Origin: Advenella mandrilli
GTDB taxonomy: Bacteria; Pseudomonadota; Gammaproteobacteria; Burkholderiales; Burkholderiaceae_B
Assembly (NCBI RefSeq): GCF_016595155.1
Contig: NZ_JAENGP010000012.1
Location: 62,001-126,000 of the forward strand
Direction of reading: 5' to 3'
Length of the DNA stretch: 64,000 nucleotides
The notes under the pieces are model-generated. The model saw only the letters and a program-made list of their open reading frames with translations, had not been told where the DNA came from and searched no databases. Every line of letters begins with the position of its first letter. Position 1 is the stretch's first letter. A program made the translations under genes and the position numbers. This document shows, piece by piece, positions 39,479 through 48,561 of this stretch.

Positions 39479-40897
39479 TTAATTACAATTCAAGACAGAC
39501 AGGCCAAAGGGATAGGGTGATTGCACAGGCATTTGGCGGACAATATCCTGTAGCGCAGACTGAATCATTTCCTCAAGGACCGGATGATAAAAAGGCATTT
39601 GCAGCAAAGAGGCCGCGGTTTCCTGGCGTTGAATGGCCCAGGCCAGCAGGTGGGCCAAGTGTTCACCACGGGCAGTCATGCCGGCAGCACCCAGTAAGGT
39701 GCCGCTTTGGGCATCGGCATAAATATGCAGCAGGCTGTTTTCTTCGTGCAAAACCCGGGCGCGGCCATTATTGGTGCCTTGTGCTTTACCGGTAATGGTG
39801 TTGTGTTCTTTAAGATTGCCTAACGTTTCACCCACACTGAAAACATCCGGGTCTGAAAAAGCGATGCCCAATGACTGCATGCGTTTGAAGCAAACGGGGT
39901 TGTCTTGCACGGCATTGAAGCCGGCAATACTGCCTTCGGCGCTTGCTTCATGCATTAAGGTTTTGCTGCCGGTGCAGTCACCGGCCAGAAATACGGGCAG
40001 GCCGGTGATCTGCATGGTATGCGGGTTGAAGGCGGGGATGCCTTTTTCATTAAGCGGGAACCCGGCTGCTTGCAGGTTAAGGGCATCCAGGTTGGGGCGT
40101 CGGCCCAGTGCAGCCAGTAGCAGGTCTACCTTGGCCTGGCGATTGCCCGATTGCAGCAGCACCCCTTTATCAGCCAGGCTGACGGCGGTTGGCTGGCCAA
40201 GCCAAAGTTCCATTTCCTGGCTGAAACGGGCAATGGCCTGTTCATTGATGTGCGGGTCGGCAATGCCCGCGATGGCGGGTGATAAATCAGCCCCCACCAC
40301 TTTGATGCCCAGGCGGGACAGGGCCAGACCCATTTCCATGCCGATGGCGCCAAGGCCTAAAATGCCAATGCTGGAAGGCAGTTCTTTAAGTTCAAACAGT
40401 TCATCGGTACTAATGGTGTGTTCTAGCACCGGATCAAGCCAGGCGGGTATGGCGGGGCGTGAACCGTTGGCAATAATGACTTTTTTTGCCTGCACCAGCG
40501 TGATTTGGCCAGCGTTGCTGACTTCCAGGGTAGTGGGGGTTAAAAAGCGGGCGTTACCGGTTAAAAGCTGGTCTTTGGCGGCTGAAGTGGCTGCTTTGCT
40601 GGCCCGGTTGGCAAAAAAATCTCTTTGTTCTTGCAACCGTGCCCAGGTTTTGTTTAGTTTATCTGCGTCAAAAGTGTTGGTTTTGTTTTCAGTATTTTGT
40701 TGCCGTTTTTGTAGGGCGCCTTCATGCAAGGCCAGTTTTGAGGGCATGCAGCCTACCCGTGCGCAGGTGGTGCCCAGGGGGCCTTTGTCGATAAGCACGA
40801 ATTGTTTGTTGGCGCGACGCACTTCCCTAAGCGCATAAAGGCCGGCCGTGCCTGCGCCAATAATAGCGACATCAGTTTGAATGGTTTTTTGGTCCAT
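39479..40897 (-). CDS. Dihydrolipoyl-dehydrogenase-like flavoprotein disulphide reductase
   Basis: A 472-residue class I pyridine nucleotide-disulphide oxidoreductase. The FAD motif is VAIIGAGTAGLYALREVRRA (about residues 10-29). The redox-active pair is in TTCARVGCMPSK (about 43-54), spaced Cys-x4-Cys. The NAD domain shows ILGLGAIGMEMGLALSRLG, and VFLAGDCTG closes the FAD site. The C-terminal His-Glu pair is weaker than in true E3 (FYHPVLEEMIQSAL), so lipoamide is not certain as substrate. It is unlinked to any 2-oxoacid dehydrogenase and lies beside a SLAC1-type carrier. Confidence 0.82.
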   Translation of the reverse strand: MDQKTIQTDVAIIGAGTAGLYALREVRRANKQFVLIDKGPLGTTCARVGCMPSKLALHEGALQKRQQNTENKTNTFDADKLNKTWARLQEQRDFFANRASKAATSAAKDQLLTGNARFLTPTTLEVSNAGQITLVQAKKVIIANGSRPAIPAWLDPVLEHTISTDELFELKELPSSIGILGLGAIGMEMGLALSRLGIKVVGADLSPAIAGIADPHINEQAIARFSQEMELWLGQPTAVSLADKGVLLQSGNRQAKVDLLLAALGRRPNLDALNLQAAGFPLNEKGIPAFNPHTMQITGLPVFLAGDCTGSKTLMHEASAEGSIAGFNAVQDNPVCFKRMQSLGIAFSDPDVFSVGETLGNLKEHNTITGKAQGTNNGRARVLHEENSLLHIYADAQSGTLLGAAGMTARGEHLAHLLAWAIQRQETAASLLQMPFYHPVLEEMIQSALQDIVRQMPVQSPYPFGLSVLNCN

Positions 40898-40984
40898 GGC
40901 AGATATTCCTTTCTGTTGAAAGAGGCAGAATGCTTTACAGCTAGATATTATATAAAATAATATAATATTTATATATATAATTAT

Positions 40985-41258
40985 TTGTTTCGGATCAATG
41001 AAGCAGAAAATGGTGCCAGTAAAAAGATTTCATGCTGTTATCATTCAGTCAACAGCATTGAAAGGTCACCGCAGCAAGATGGACTTGCCTTCCACAAACC
41101 GGTTGAACAATCCAATAATTGCGTGTAGCCTTGTTGTTATTCGCGAGTGTTTCAGGTGTGTGTTTGCTTGCCTTGGCAGGCGGCGCAGACTTGTATTAAC
41201 ACAGGTTATAAAACGATCAACCTCTGTGAAAACAGAGGTTTTTTTGCAGGAAAATCCA
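40985..41258 (+). promoter_or_regulatory. Long leader with antiterminator/terminator layout
   Basis: About 270 gene-free bases precede the amino-acid binding protein. AGGTT at 41203-41207 can pair with AACCT at 41219-41223, which would break the terminator stem at 41219-41240. This is the arrangement of an attenuator or riboswitch expression platform. I could not match the upstream part to a known aptamer. The AT-rich block at 40940-40984 probably holds divergent promoters. Confidence 0.4.
41219..41245 (+). terminator. Terminator hairpin in front of the amino-acid binding protein gene
   Basis: AACCTCTG, loop TGAAAA, CAGAGGTT, with seven T. It ends only 13 bases before the ATG at 41259, and no gene precedes it on this strand. 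Confidence 0.8.
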
Positions 41259-42039
41259 ATGAAAATAAAAAACTCTGGTTATGGCGGGCATGCTGGCCCT
41301 GGCTTCCCTGACGGGCGTGGCACAAGCCAATGAAACTCTTGAAATCGGTGTGGAAGCCTTGTACCCACCTTTCGAAAGCAAAGCGCCCGATGGCACCTTG
41401 GTGGGCTTTGATATTGAATTGGGTGAGGCCGTTTGTGCCAAAATGAACGTCAAATGCGAATGGGTGGAAACCAGTTTTGATGGCCTGATTCCCGCCCTGA
41501 ATGCACGCAAGTTTGACTTTATCAATTCAGCCATGGATATCACGGCGGCCCGTCAGAAAGTGATTGATTTTACCCAGCCGGTATATATCGTGCCCAGCCA
41601 GTTGCTGGTTAAAAAAGGGTCTGGCCTGCAGCCCACTGTTGAGAGCCTTCAGGGTTTGTCGATTGGGGTATTGCAGGGCTCTTCGCAGGAAGCCTTTGTG
41701 CGCAAGCATTGGGGCAAACAGGGGGTGAAGATTGTTTCTTATGCCTCGCAAGATCAAATTTACCAGGATTTGGCCAATGGCCGTATTCAAGGTGCCGTGC
41801 AAAACAGTCCCAGCGCCCTGGACAGTTTTCTGAATCGCCCTGAGGGTGAAGGGTATGAGCTGGTTGAACCCATTTTGCATGATGCCGAGATTTTTGGCGA
41901 AGGTATTGCTTTTGGCTTGCGAAAAAAAGATACCGAACTTAGGCAACATCTTGATGCCGCCATTCAGGAGTTGAAAAATGACGGGACTATAGGCAAACTG
42001 TCAGAAAAGTATTTCAATGCCAACTGGGTGGCGAAGTAA
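41259..42039 (+). CDS. Amino-acid ABC transporter substrate-binding protein, N-terminal frame disrupted
   Basis: The intact frame from ATG 41281 gives 252 residues with a short signal (MAGMLALASLTGVAQA) and the HisJ/ArgT-type domain (ETLEIGVEALYPPFESKAPD, GFDIELGEAVCAKM, DITAARQKVIDFTQPVY). The better start is ATG 41259, which has AGGA upstream but is one base out of frame. Dropping one A from the six-A run at 41267-41272 joins them into a proper signal peptide starting MKIKTLVMAGML. This is therefore a real frameshift, transcriptional slippage or a base-calling error. No permease or ATPase is adjacent. An aminotransferase follows 29 bases on. Confidence 0.8.
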
Positions 42040-42068
42040 TCAGCCACCTTTAACGTCAGGATGTCATT

Positions 42069-43211
42069 ATGCAAATCAAATCCAAGTTTGCCGCTAGCGG
42101 TAGCAGTATTTTCAGTGCTGCCGATTATTTATTAACGCAATATGATGCTGTTAACCTGGCACACGGTACGCCCGACTTTCCTTTTTCTCAAGAATTGATA
42201 GAAAATGCCAATGAGGCCATGCAGGCTGAAGGCAGTTTGCAGGCTCCCTGGGAAGGCTTAATGGCACTGCGTGAAAAAATTGCCGACAAGATTTCATTTC
42301 TTTATACCCATAGCTACCATCCCGACACGGAAGTAACCGTGATGCCCAGTGCCAAAGAGGCGCTGTTTGCCAGCATTGCCGCGGTAGTGCATGCGGGTGA
42401 TGAGGTCATTTATTTTGAACCGTCCTTTGACAGTTATGCCGCCATGATTGCGTTGCAGGGGGCGGTTCCGGTTGCCATCAAGCTGCAAGCGCCCGGTTTT
42501 ACGCCTGACTGGGATTTGGTGAAAGCAAAAATCAATGCCAAAACCCGCATGATTATTATCAATTCGCCTCATAACCCGACAGCATCGGTGTTGTCAGAAG
42601 CAGATATTCAGGCTTTGCAGGGCTTGGTGAAAGACAGCCATATTATTATTCTGTCCGATGAGGTTTACGAGCATCTGGTTTTTGACGAGGATGTGCACCG
42701 TTCCATGTCGTCTTACCCAGACCTGGCTGCCCGCGCTATTGTGGTAACTTCTTTTAGCAAGGTGTATCAGGTAAGCGGCTGGCACGTGGCTTATTGTGTG
42801 GCACCCGCCATGCTTACGCAGGAAATCCGCAAGGTTCAGCAATATGTGATGTTTCCTGCCGATACGCCCATGCAGTATGCGCTGGCTGCGATGATGGAGC
42901 AGCCCAATCATTACATGACCTTATCAACCATTTACCAGGAGAAAAGAGATTTGCTGGCGCATGGCTTAAAGGCATCCCGGTTTGAATTGTTGCCCAGTAA
43001 AGGCGGCTATTTCATGCTGGCCGGTTTCGGGCATTTTAATGATTTGTCTGATGTGGAGATGGTTAAGCATTTAATTGTCAACCATGGTGTAGCCACCTTG
43101 CCGTTGTCGGCATTTTATTCTGACGGCGCTGATCAGGGTATATTACGGTTAACGTTTTCCAAAGATGACGAAACGCTGGAAGAAGGGGCCCGCCGGTTGT
43201 GCGAAGTTTAA
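42069..43211 (+). CDS. PLP-dependent aminotransferase, class I
   Basis: A 380-residue fold-type I aminotransferase. VNLAHGTPDFPF opens the fold, and NSPHNPTASVL (about 174-184) and ILSDEVYEHLVFDEDVHRS follow. The PLP lysine is in TSFSKVYQVSGWHVAYC (about 224-240). The DEVYEHLVFD motif resembles methionine or kynurenine aminotransferases of the YbdL type. It follows the amino-acid binding protein closely, which suggests uptake and transamination of the same amino acid. Exact substrate unknown. Confidence 0.85.
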   Translation: MQIKSKFAASGSSIFSAADYLLTQYDAVNLAHGTPDFPFSQELIENANEAMQAEGSLQAPWEGLMALREKIADKISFLYTHSYHPDTEVTVMPSAKEALFASIAAVVHAGDEVIYFEPSFDSYAAMIALQGAVPVAIKLQAPGFTPDWDLVKAKINAKTRMIIINSPHNPTASVLSEADIQALQGLVKDSHIIILSDEVYEHLVFDEDVHRSMSSYPDLAARAIVVTSFSKVYQVSGWHVAYCVAPAMLTQEIRKVQQYVMFPADTPMQYALAAMMEQPNHYMTLSTIYQEKRDLLAHGLKASRFELLPSKGGYFMLAGFGHFNDLSDVEMVKHLIVNHGVATLPLSAFYSDGADQGILRLTFSKDDETLEEGARRLCEV

Positions 43212-43275
43212 GGGGGTGGGGAGTTGGAGCGATGAAAAGAGGCCTGCTCTTGGTTTTTTCTTTGAGCAGGTTTAA

Positions 43276-43356
43276 GGTGTGGAAAAGGGTGGTCCGGTGC
43301 AGCGATTTCGGCCCGCAGGGGCATCGGAGCAAGGCGGATTGCCCTTGCTGCACCGG
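43276..43356. repeat. Structured dispersed repeat, copy 1
   Basis: CCGGTGCAGC at 43294-43303 pairs perfectly with GCTGCACCGG at 43347-43356. Inside, CGAT (43303-43306) pairs with ATCG (43323-43326), and GCCC with GGGC. A related copy is at 52367-52447. Confidence 0.6.
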
Positions 43357-43437
43357 TTTCAAGTAGAAAGCCAACCGCTAGCAGATAGCAGTAAAAACAA
43401 ATAGCGTTCAAAAACCTGAAAACCCAAGCCCCGCTAT

Positions 43438-44397
43438 TTACTGCACTTTAATATCAGATTCCTTCACAATATTTCCATACAGTTCGGAATCCCGTTTAAT
43501 GAGTGCATCCAGTTCTGCCGGGGTGCTGCCAACGGGTACAAAACCCGCGCTTCTGAATTTTTCAATCACCTCAGGCTCTTTCACCACCTCGGCAATTTCT
43601 TTTGAAACCCGCTCAACAATCTCTGGTGGCGTGCCGGCCGGGGCCATCAGGGCCACCCATGAATTCATTTTGAAACCCTTGAAGCCGGACTCATCCAGCG
43701 TGGGTACTGATTCTTCACCTTCATACTTATCTAAAGAAGTAATCCCCAACACATTCAATTTGCCTTCTTTCACATAAGGCATAGGGACCAGGATTGGATC
43801 AAACACCATGGAAACCTGGCCACTTAACAAATCAGCCAGAATAGGGGCGCTGCCTTTATACGGAATATGATTCATCTCTAGGCCCGCAATTTTTGCAAAA
43901 TGCGCGCCTGTTAAATGTGCGCTTGAACCAATCCCGCTAGAGGCATAATTCAACGGGTTTTTCTTGCCATACTCAACCAGTTCCTGTACCGAATTAACCG
44001 GCAACTGCTTGCTGGTAAACAGGAACAGCGGTAAATCGGCCATGTGTGAAATAGGCTCGAAATCATCATTGGAATAAGTCAGCTTGTACAAATGCGGGTT
44101 GGCGGAATAAGCCGCCAGAACCGTTACAAACGTATAGCCGTCAGGTTTTGAACGGGCTGCCTGTGAGGTGCCAATGGTACTGTTGGCGCCGGGCTTGTTT
44201 TCTATCACAATGGTTTGCCCCAGACGATCGGACAGTTTTTGCATGACCACACGTGAAACCGTATCAGTAGAACCGCCAGGTGTGTAAGGCACAATGACCG
44301 TAATCGGCTTGGATGGCCATTTGTCCTGGGCCACTGCCTGTTGTGAAAGTACCAGCGGGCTAAGTGCCGCCAACGTTGCTAATGCTAGTTTTTTCAT
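43438..44397 (-). CDS. Bug/TctC-family substrate-binding protein
   Basis: 319 residues from MKKLALATLAALSPLVLSQQ, chosen because AGGAGA lies just upstream; an ATG ten codons earlier lacks a signal-like start. The signal peptide ends near AVAQD. Bug motifs follow: WPSKPITVIVPYTPGGSTDT, TIVIENKPGANSTIGTSQAA, SKPDGYTFV. It binds a carboxylate in the periplasm. No TctAB genes nearby. It is divergent from the next Bug gene, with an inverted repeat between them. Confidence 0.9.
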   Translation of the reverse strand: MKKLALATLAALSPLVLSQQAVAQDKWPSKPITVIVPYTPGGSTDTVSRVVMQKLSDRLGQTIVIENKPGANSTIGTSQAARSKPDGYTFVTVLAAYSANPHLYKLTYSNDDFEPISHMADLPLFLFTSKQLPVNSVQELVEYGKKNPLNYASSGIGSSAHLTGAHFAKIAGLEMNHIPYKGSAPILADLLSGQVSMVFDPILVPMPYVKEGKLNVLGITSLDKYEGEESVPTLDESGFKGFKMNSWVALMAPAGTPPEIVERVSKEIAEVVKEPEVIEKFRSAGFVPVGSTPAELDALIKRDSELYGNIVKESDIKVQ

Positions 44398-44454
44398 GAT
44401 AGAAAGTCTCCTAAGGTTGTTTTGCATAGTAGAACATGGTTTTGATTATTAGGG

Positions 44455-44497
44455 TTAATGATAGATGTTTTATATTAATAAATCCAACTATCATTAA
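44455..44497. promoter_or_regulatory. Inverted repeat between divergent Bug genes
   Basis: TTAATGATAG at 44455-44464 and its reverse complement CTATCATTAA at 44488-44497, 23 bases between them. TAATGATAG recurs at 45776-45784 before the third Bug gene, which suggests a shared regulator. Confidence 0.45.
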
Positions 44498-44630
44498 TCA
44501 CCTAGTGAAAACACTCATCCCTGTCTATGGGGGGGATTCCGCTAACTCTATTTACGGTTAACCGTATCTTTAGCAGCCCAGGTGTGCGGTAATTTTTCTA
44601 AAAACAGATATATCAATCAGGAAGTGAGAC

Positions 44631-45605
44631 ATGAAGTTTACGTTGAAAGGAATTCAGGCAATAACGCTGCCCGTGACAGTGGTCGGTATTTTGTTGGGCG
44701 CACCGGCTTTTGCGCAAGACAATTATCCGTCCAAACCCATTACCATTATTGTGCCTTACGCACCTGGTGGTACGACAGATCTTATTGCCAGGGCCATGGC
44801 AGACAGCCTTTCCCGCCAGCTTAAACAAACCGTCGTCATTGAAAACAAATCGGGGGCAGCCGGCTCTATGGGGGCCAATGAAATGGTGACCACCAAGCCT
44901 GATGGATATCGCCTGGCCCTGTCGCCAGTGGGTATTTTCCGTCAACCCTATTTGCAGCAAACCCGTTATGATCCCATCAAGGACTTAACCTATATTGCCG
45001 CCTTTGCAGAATATGATTTCACTATTTCCGTGGCGGCTGATTCTCCCATCAAAAGCATGAAAGAGCTGGTAGCGCATGCGCAAAAAAATCCGGGTGAGAT
45101 TGATTACGGCACACCGGGCCGCTTTACCGGCAATCATGTGGTCATGACCGAACTGGGTACGGCAGTGAATGCAAAATTTACCCATATTCCTTACAAGGGA
45201 GATGCGGAAAACGTGGGCGCCCTGATGGGGGGGCATATTAAAACATCCGTTGTATCCAATAGCGTGATTCCGTTTGTTCAATCGGGCAAGGTCAGGATTC
45301 TGGCAACCGCTGCCAATGAACGCCCAGATGCCTTTGCCGAGTATCCGACCCTGAAGGAACTGGGTTATCCGGTGGTGATTCGTTCTCCATTAGGCCTGGC
45401 AGGCCCCAAAGGTTTGCCTGAAAACATTGTGTCTACCCTGGAGAAGGCGGTAAAAGTGGCCATGGATGACCCAGTGGTAACCAAAGTGTTAAAAGACTAT
45501 GGCATTCGTACTGATTACATGGATGCCGCCCAATACACTGAATTTGCACAGAAAACGTTTGAGGAAGAACGCAGTATTGTAGAAAGAATGAAGCAGGAAT
45601 CCTGA
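44631..45605 (+). CDS. Bug/TctC-family substrate-binding protein (paralogue A)
   Basis: A 324-residue receptor with signal peptide (about residues 1-26, ending FAQD). Bug marks: NYPSKPITIIVPYAPGGTTD, VVIENKSGAAGSMGANEMV, TTKPDGYRLALSPVGIFRQP. It is closely similar to the next gene through most of its length, so the pair arose by tandem duplication. Each has its own promoter region and terminator. No transporter subunits are nearby. The ligand is presumably a carboxylate; the divergence of residues after the first third could mean different ligands. Confidence 0.9.
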   Translation: MKFTLKGIQAITLPVTVVGILLGAPAFAQDNYPSKPITIIVPYAPGGTTDLIARAMADSLSRQLKQTVVIENKSGAAGSMGANEMVTTKPDGYRLALSPVGIFRQPYLQQTRYDPIKDLTYIAAFAEYDFTISVAADSPIKSMKELVAHAQKNPGEIDYGTPGRFTGNHVVMTELGTAVNAKFTHIPYKGDAENVGALMGGHIKTSVVSNSVIPFVQSGKVRILATAANERPDAFAEYPTLKELGYPVVIRSPLGLAGPKGLPENIVSTLEKAVKVAMDDPVVTKVLKDYGIRTDYMDAAQYTEFAQKTFEEERSIVERMKQES

Positions 45606-45633
45606 GCCGGGATATAGGTATTATCCGCTTATT

Positions 45634-45671
45634 AATTGCCCCTTCTGCGTTTCCTGCCAGGAGGGGCAATT
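45634..45671 (+). terminator. Hairpin after Bug paralogue A
   Basis: AATTGCCCCT pairs with AGGGGCAATT across an 18-base loop. A weak T-rich tail follows. Confidence 0.6.
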
Positions 45672-45775
45672 GTATTTAATTCAGACTTCTTGCGTTAAAT
45701 CATTCCGCAATGCAAAACATGGTTTTATAATATTGATTGGATTGGCCGGCCTGATGCTAAGGAAATCAACCCGAC

Positions 45776-45784
45776 TAATGATAG
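45776..45784 (+). promoter_or_regulatory. TAATGATAG box before Bug paralogue B
   Basis: Same nine bases as the arms of the inverted repeat at 44455-44497, 72 bases before the start of the gene at 45856. Confidence 0.35.
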
Positions 45785-45855
45785 AATAGACCAATATGGT
45801 TACTGGGCAATACGCCTGATATTATTCCGATCACGGAAGCAGGAGATGTTTATCT

Positions 45856-46824
45856 ATGAAAAAACTTTATCAATTGGCTGTCTTAAGCACTGCCGTAAGC
45901 GCTGCTTTTTTTACCCCGGCAACAATGGCAAAGGGTGCTGAAAACTACCCTAGCAAACCCATTACGCTGGTCGTTCCCTATGCAGCGGGCGGCACTACCG
46001 ACCTGATTGGGCGGGCACTGGGTGCAAGCTTGTCAAAACAGCTAGGTCAAACCATTGTGGTTGAAAACAAACCTGGTGCTGCCGGTTCCATGGGTGCCAA
46101 TGAAATGGTTAACACCAAGCCCGATGGCTATAAACTGGCGTTGACCCCAGTGGGTATTTTCCGCCAGCCCTATTTGCAGGCAACCCGTTACGATCCCATC
46201 AAGGATTTAAGTTATATTGCCGCTTTTGCCGCCTATGATTTTGCGATTGGGGTAGATGCCAACTCTTCCTATAAAACACTGGATGACCTGCTGAAATATG
46301 CCAAAGAAAATCCGGGTGAACTAACGATTAGTTCACCTGGACGTTATTCTGGTAATCATGTAGGCATTGTTGAGCTGGCCAGGGCTGCCGATGTAGAAGT
46401 AACCCATATTCCTTACAAATCAGACTCCGAGGCCATTGGTGCCTTGATGGGGGGGCATTTACAAGCAGTGATGTCTACCAACGTTATCATTCCATTCATG
46501 GAGTCTGGCAAGGTGCGTGTTTTGGCAGTCGCCGCCGAAAAACGTCCTGAAGCCTATGCGGATATTCCTACCATTACTGAAGCCGGTTACCCTGTTATAG
46601 TGCCTTCACCGTTAGGTATTGCCGGTCCTAAAGGCTTGCCACAGGAAATTGTAGAAAAGCTTGACCTGGCGGTGAAAGCGGCCATGGAAGACCCCAGTTT
46701 CCTTAAAGTGATTAAGGACTACGGTGTAAGAACCTATTACATGGATAACAAGGCCTATACCCAGTTTGCGATTGATAACTTCGAGAACGAAAAAGACGTT
46801 ATTGAAAGAATGGGCGATGAGTAA
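45856..46824 (+). CDS. Bug/TctC-family substrate-binding protein (paralogue B)
   Basis: A 322-residue receptor. Signal peptide about residues 1-27 (MKKLYQLAVLSTAVSAAFFT), then NYPSKPITLVVPYAAGGTTD and VVENKPGAAGSMGANEMVNT. It shares long identical stretches with paralogue A (for example VGIFRQPYLQ and TRYDPIKDL), so both probably keep the same ligand class. AGGAG stands upstream of the ATG. It ends at a pair of strong hairpins. Confidence 0.9.
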   Translation: MKKLYQLAVLSTAVSAAFFTPATMAKGAENYPSKPITLVVPYAAGGTTDLIGRALGASLSKQLGQTIVVENKPGAAGSMGANEMVNTKPDGYKLALTPVGIFRQPYLQATRYDPIKDLSYIAAFAAYDFAIGVDANSSYKTLDDLLKYAKENPGELTISSPGRYSGNHVGIVELARAADVEVTHIPYKSDSEAIGALMGGHLQAVMSTNVIIPFMESGKVRVLAVAAEKRPEAYADIPTITEAGYPVIVPSPLGIAGPKGLPQEIVEKLDLAVKAAMEDPSFLKVIKDYGVRTYYMDNKAYTQFAIDNFENEKDVIERMGDE

Positions 46825-46845
46825 TTAATTAAGTCATCATGCAAA

Positions 46846-46871
46846 AAAGTCCAGCTAATTGGCTGGACTTT
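46846..46871 (+). terminator. First hairpin after Bug paralogue B
   Basis: AAAGTCCAGC, loop TAATTG, GCTGGACTTT. Confidence 0.7.
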
Positions 46872-46879
46872 AAAAATAA

Positions 46880-46922
46880 AACCCGAGAAACCGGTCCTTA
46901 ATACCGGGTTCTCGGGTTTTTT
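46880..46922 (+). terminator. Second terminator after Bug paralogue B
   Basis: AACCCGAG pairs with CTCGGGTT, with an inner CCGG/CCGG pair, and six T follow. The two hairpins in series also protect against read-through between convergent genes. Confidence 0.85.
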
Positions 46923-46998
46923 AATGATAACTGGCTATTTGCCAGTCTGCACAACCACATGCCGAGTGCTTCGCAGGCGGTTGTTCAGCTAGCAAAAA

Positions 46999-47592
46999 TC
47001 AGGCAAAAACGCGGAAACGATCTTCGTCTTCCATAAATGCTTTTTCACCGGCGGGGGCTTCAATGCTGCCGAAAGGCATTTGGGCACGCAGTTTCCAGTT
47101 GGCGGGCAGGTTCCAGCGGGCAAGGGTTTGCTCGTCAATGATGGGGTTGTAGTGCTGTAATGAAGCGCCAATGTCGTGGTCTGCCAAAGCCAGCCATACA
47201 GCGTGCTGGGCAATGCCAGAAGCCTGTTCGGACCAGACCGGGAAGTTGTCTGCATAAGCGGCAAATTTTTCTTGCAGGCCTTTGACGACGTTTTGGTCTT
47301 CAAAGAACAGAACGGTACCGTGACCGGCCTTGAAACTGTTGATTTTGGCTTCGATGGCAGCGAAAGCATCGGCCGGCACAATAGCGCGCAGGGTGTTTTC
47401 AACAATTTCCCAGAAAGCAACGTGCTCGCCATTGAACAGGATAACGGCACGTGAGCTTTGTGAGTTGAAGGAAGAAGGCGAGTTGCGGACAGCTTCCTTG
47501 ATAATGGATTCAATGGTACTGTTGTCTGTTGCTATGTTACGGCCCAGTGCATAGATGCTGCGGCGTGATTTCAATTTATCTAAAAAACTCAT
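46999..47592 (-). CDS. Nitroreductase-family FMN protein
   Basis: A 197-residue nitroreductase-fold protein of the small YdgI/YhdA type (no NfsB-like insert). FMN contacts are in SRRSIYALG (about 9-17) and SPSSFNSQSSRAVILFNG (about 38-55), then ASLQHYNPI and WKLRAQMPFGS later. These enzymes reduce nitro compounds, quinones or flavins with NAD(P)H. It has its own promoter region and lies convergent to the Bug genes. Physiological substrate unknown. Confidence 0.85.
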   Translation of the reverse strand: MSFLDKLKSRRSIYALGRNIATDNSTIESIIKEAVRNSPSSFNSQSSRAVILFNGEHVAFWEIVENTLRAIVPADAFAAIEAKINSFKAGHGTVLFFEDQNVVKGLQEKFAAYADNFPVWSEQASGIAQHAVWLALADHDIGASLQHYNPIIDEQTLARWNLPANWKLRAQMPFGSIEAPAGEKAFMEDEDRFRVFA

Positions 47593-47699
47593 GTCTAACC
47601 CTTGTTAAAAAAATAATTATATCGTTCCTGTTCATTTTTGCTTTGCCATTCGGAACCTGATATGGCATTAAACTTCTCATGACTGCCGCGATTCTGTGT

Positions 47700-48404
47700 T
47701 TAATGGGCTGTCATGTCAAATAATAGGACTTCGGCATTATTGGCTTGCTGAATCTGAATAAGCGATTCGGTGGTCAGCTTGAGCGCGTCACCCGCCAGCA
47801 GGGCCTGGCCATTAATGGTAATACTGCCCTTGACGACATGAATATAGGCGATGCGGTCATCTGACAAGGTATATTCGGGTGCCTGCTGGCCGTTGAAAAT
47901 GCCGGCATACAGTCTGGCATCCTGGTGAATGCGTACGGCGCCCTGTTCACCGGTTTCAGAGGCGATCAGGCACCACTTGTCCTGTTTGTCCTCATCGTTA
48001 AAAACGGCTTCTTCATAGCTGGGCTCAATATTTTTCTGGTTAGGATAAAGCCAGATTTGCAGAAAATGGGATTCATCAGTGGCAGAAGGGTTGAACTCGC
48101 TATGCAAGACACCCGTTCCGGCGCTCATGCGCTGAACCTGGCCACGACGCAAAACAGAACCATTGCCCATGTTGTCTTTGTGTTCAAGCGAACCCGACAG
48201 CACATAACTGACAATTTCCATATTTTCATGGCCGTGAGTCCCAAAGCCCTGGCCGGGTTCTATCCGGTCTTCGTTAATAACCCGCAGCGGCCCAAAACCC
48301 ATTTGTTTAGGGTTGTAGTAGCTGCCAAATGAAAATGAGTGACGACTATCCAACCATCCGTGCTGGACGTGACCTCGCTCATGACTTTTGGTAATAGATA
48401 GCAT
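47700..48404 (-). CDS. Pirin-family protein (YhhW-like quercetin dioxygenase fold)
   Basis: A 234-residue bicupin pirin. The N-terminal cupin carries metal ligands in GTHGHENMEIVSYVLSGSLE (His, His and later Glu; about residues 55-74). HSEFNPSATDESHFLQIWLY follows at about 101-120. YhhW oxidises quercetin in vitro, but the cellular role is uncertain. It is divergent from a LysR gene across about 400 bases that hold the heptamer array. LysR genes beside pirin genes are common regulator-target pairs. Confidence 0.88.
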   Translation of the reverse strand: MLSITKSHERGHVQHGWLDSRHSFSFGSYYNPKQMGFGPLRVINEDRIEPGQGFGTHGHENMEIVSYVLSGSLEHKDNMGNGSVLRRGQVQRMSAGTGVLHSEFNPSATDESHFLQIWLYPNQKNIEPSYEEAVFNDEDKQDKWCLIASETGEQGAVRIHQDARLYAGIFNGQQAPEYTLSDDRIAYIHVVKGSITINGQALLAGDALKLTTESLIQIQQANNAEVLLFDMTAH

Positions 48405-48561
48405 GTCATATTCCTTACATATAAGAACAGATTATTTGAAAGCATGTATTTCTTATAAAATCTGTTTAAATTCAATATGTAGCTATTATCTTATATTTCA
48501 TTCCGTTTGAAAAACGGAATGTTTTGTGGCATATCATCAAAATATTTGAATATAATAGTCT

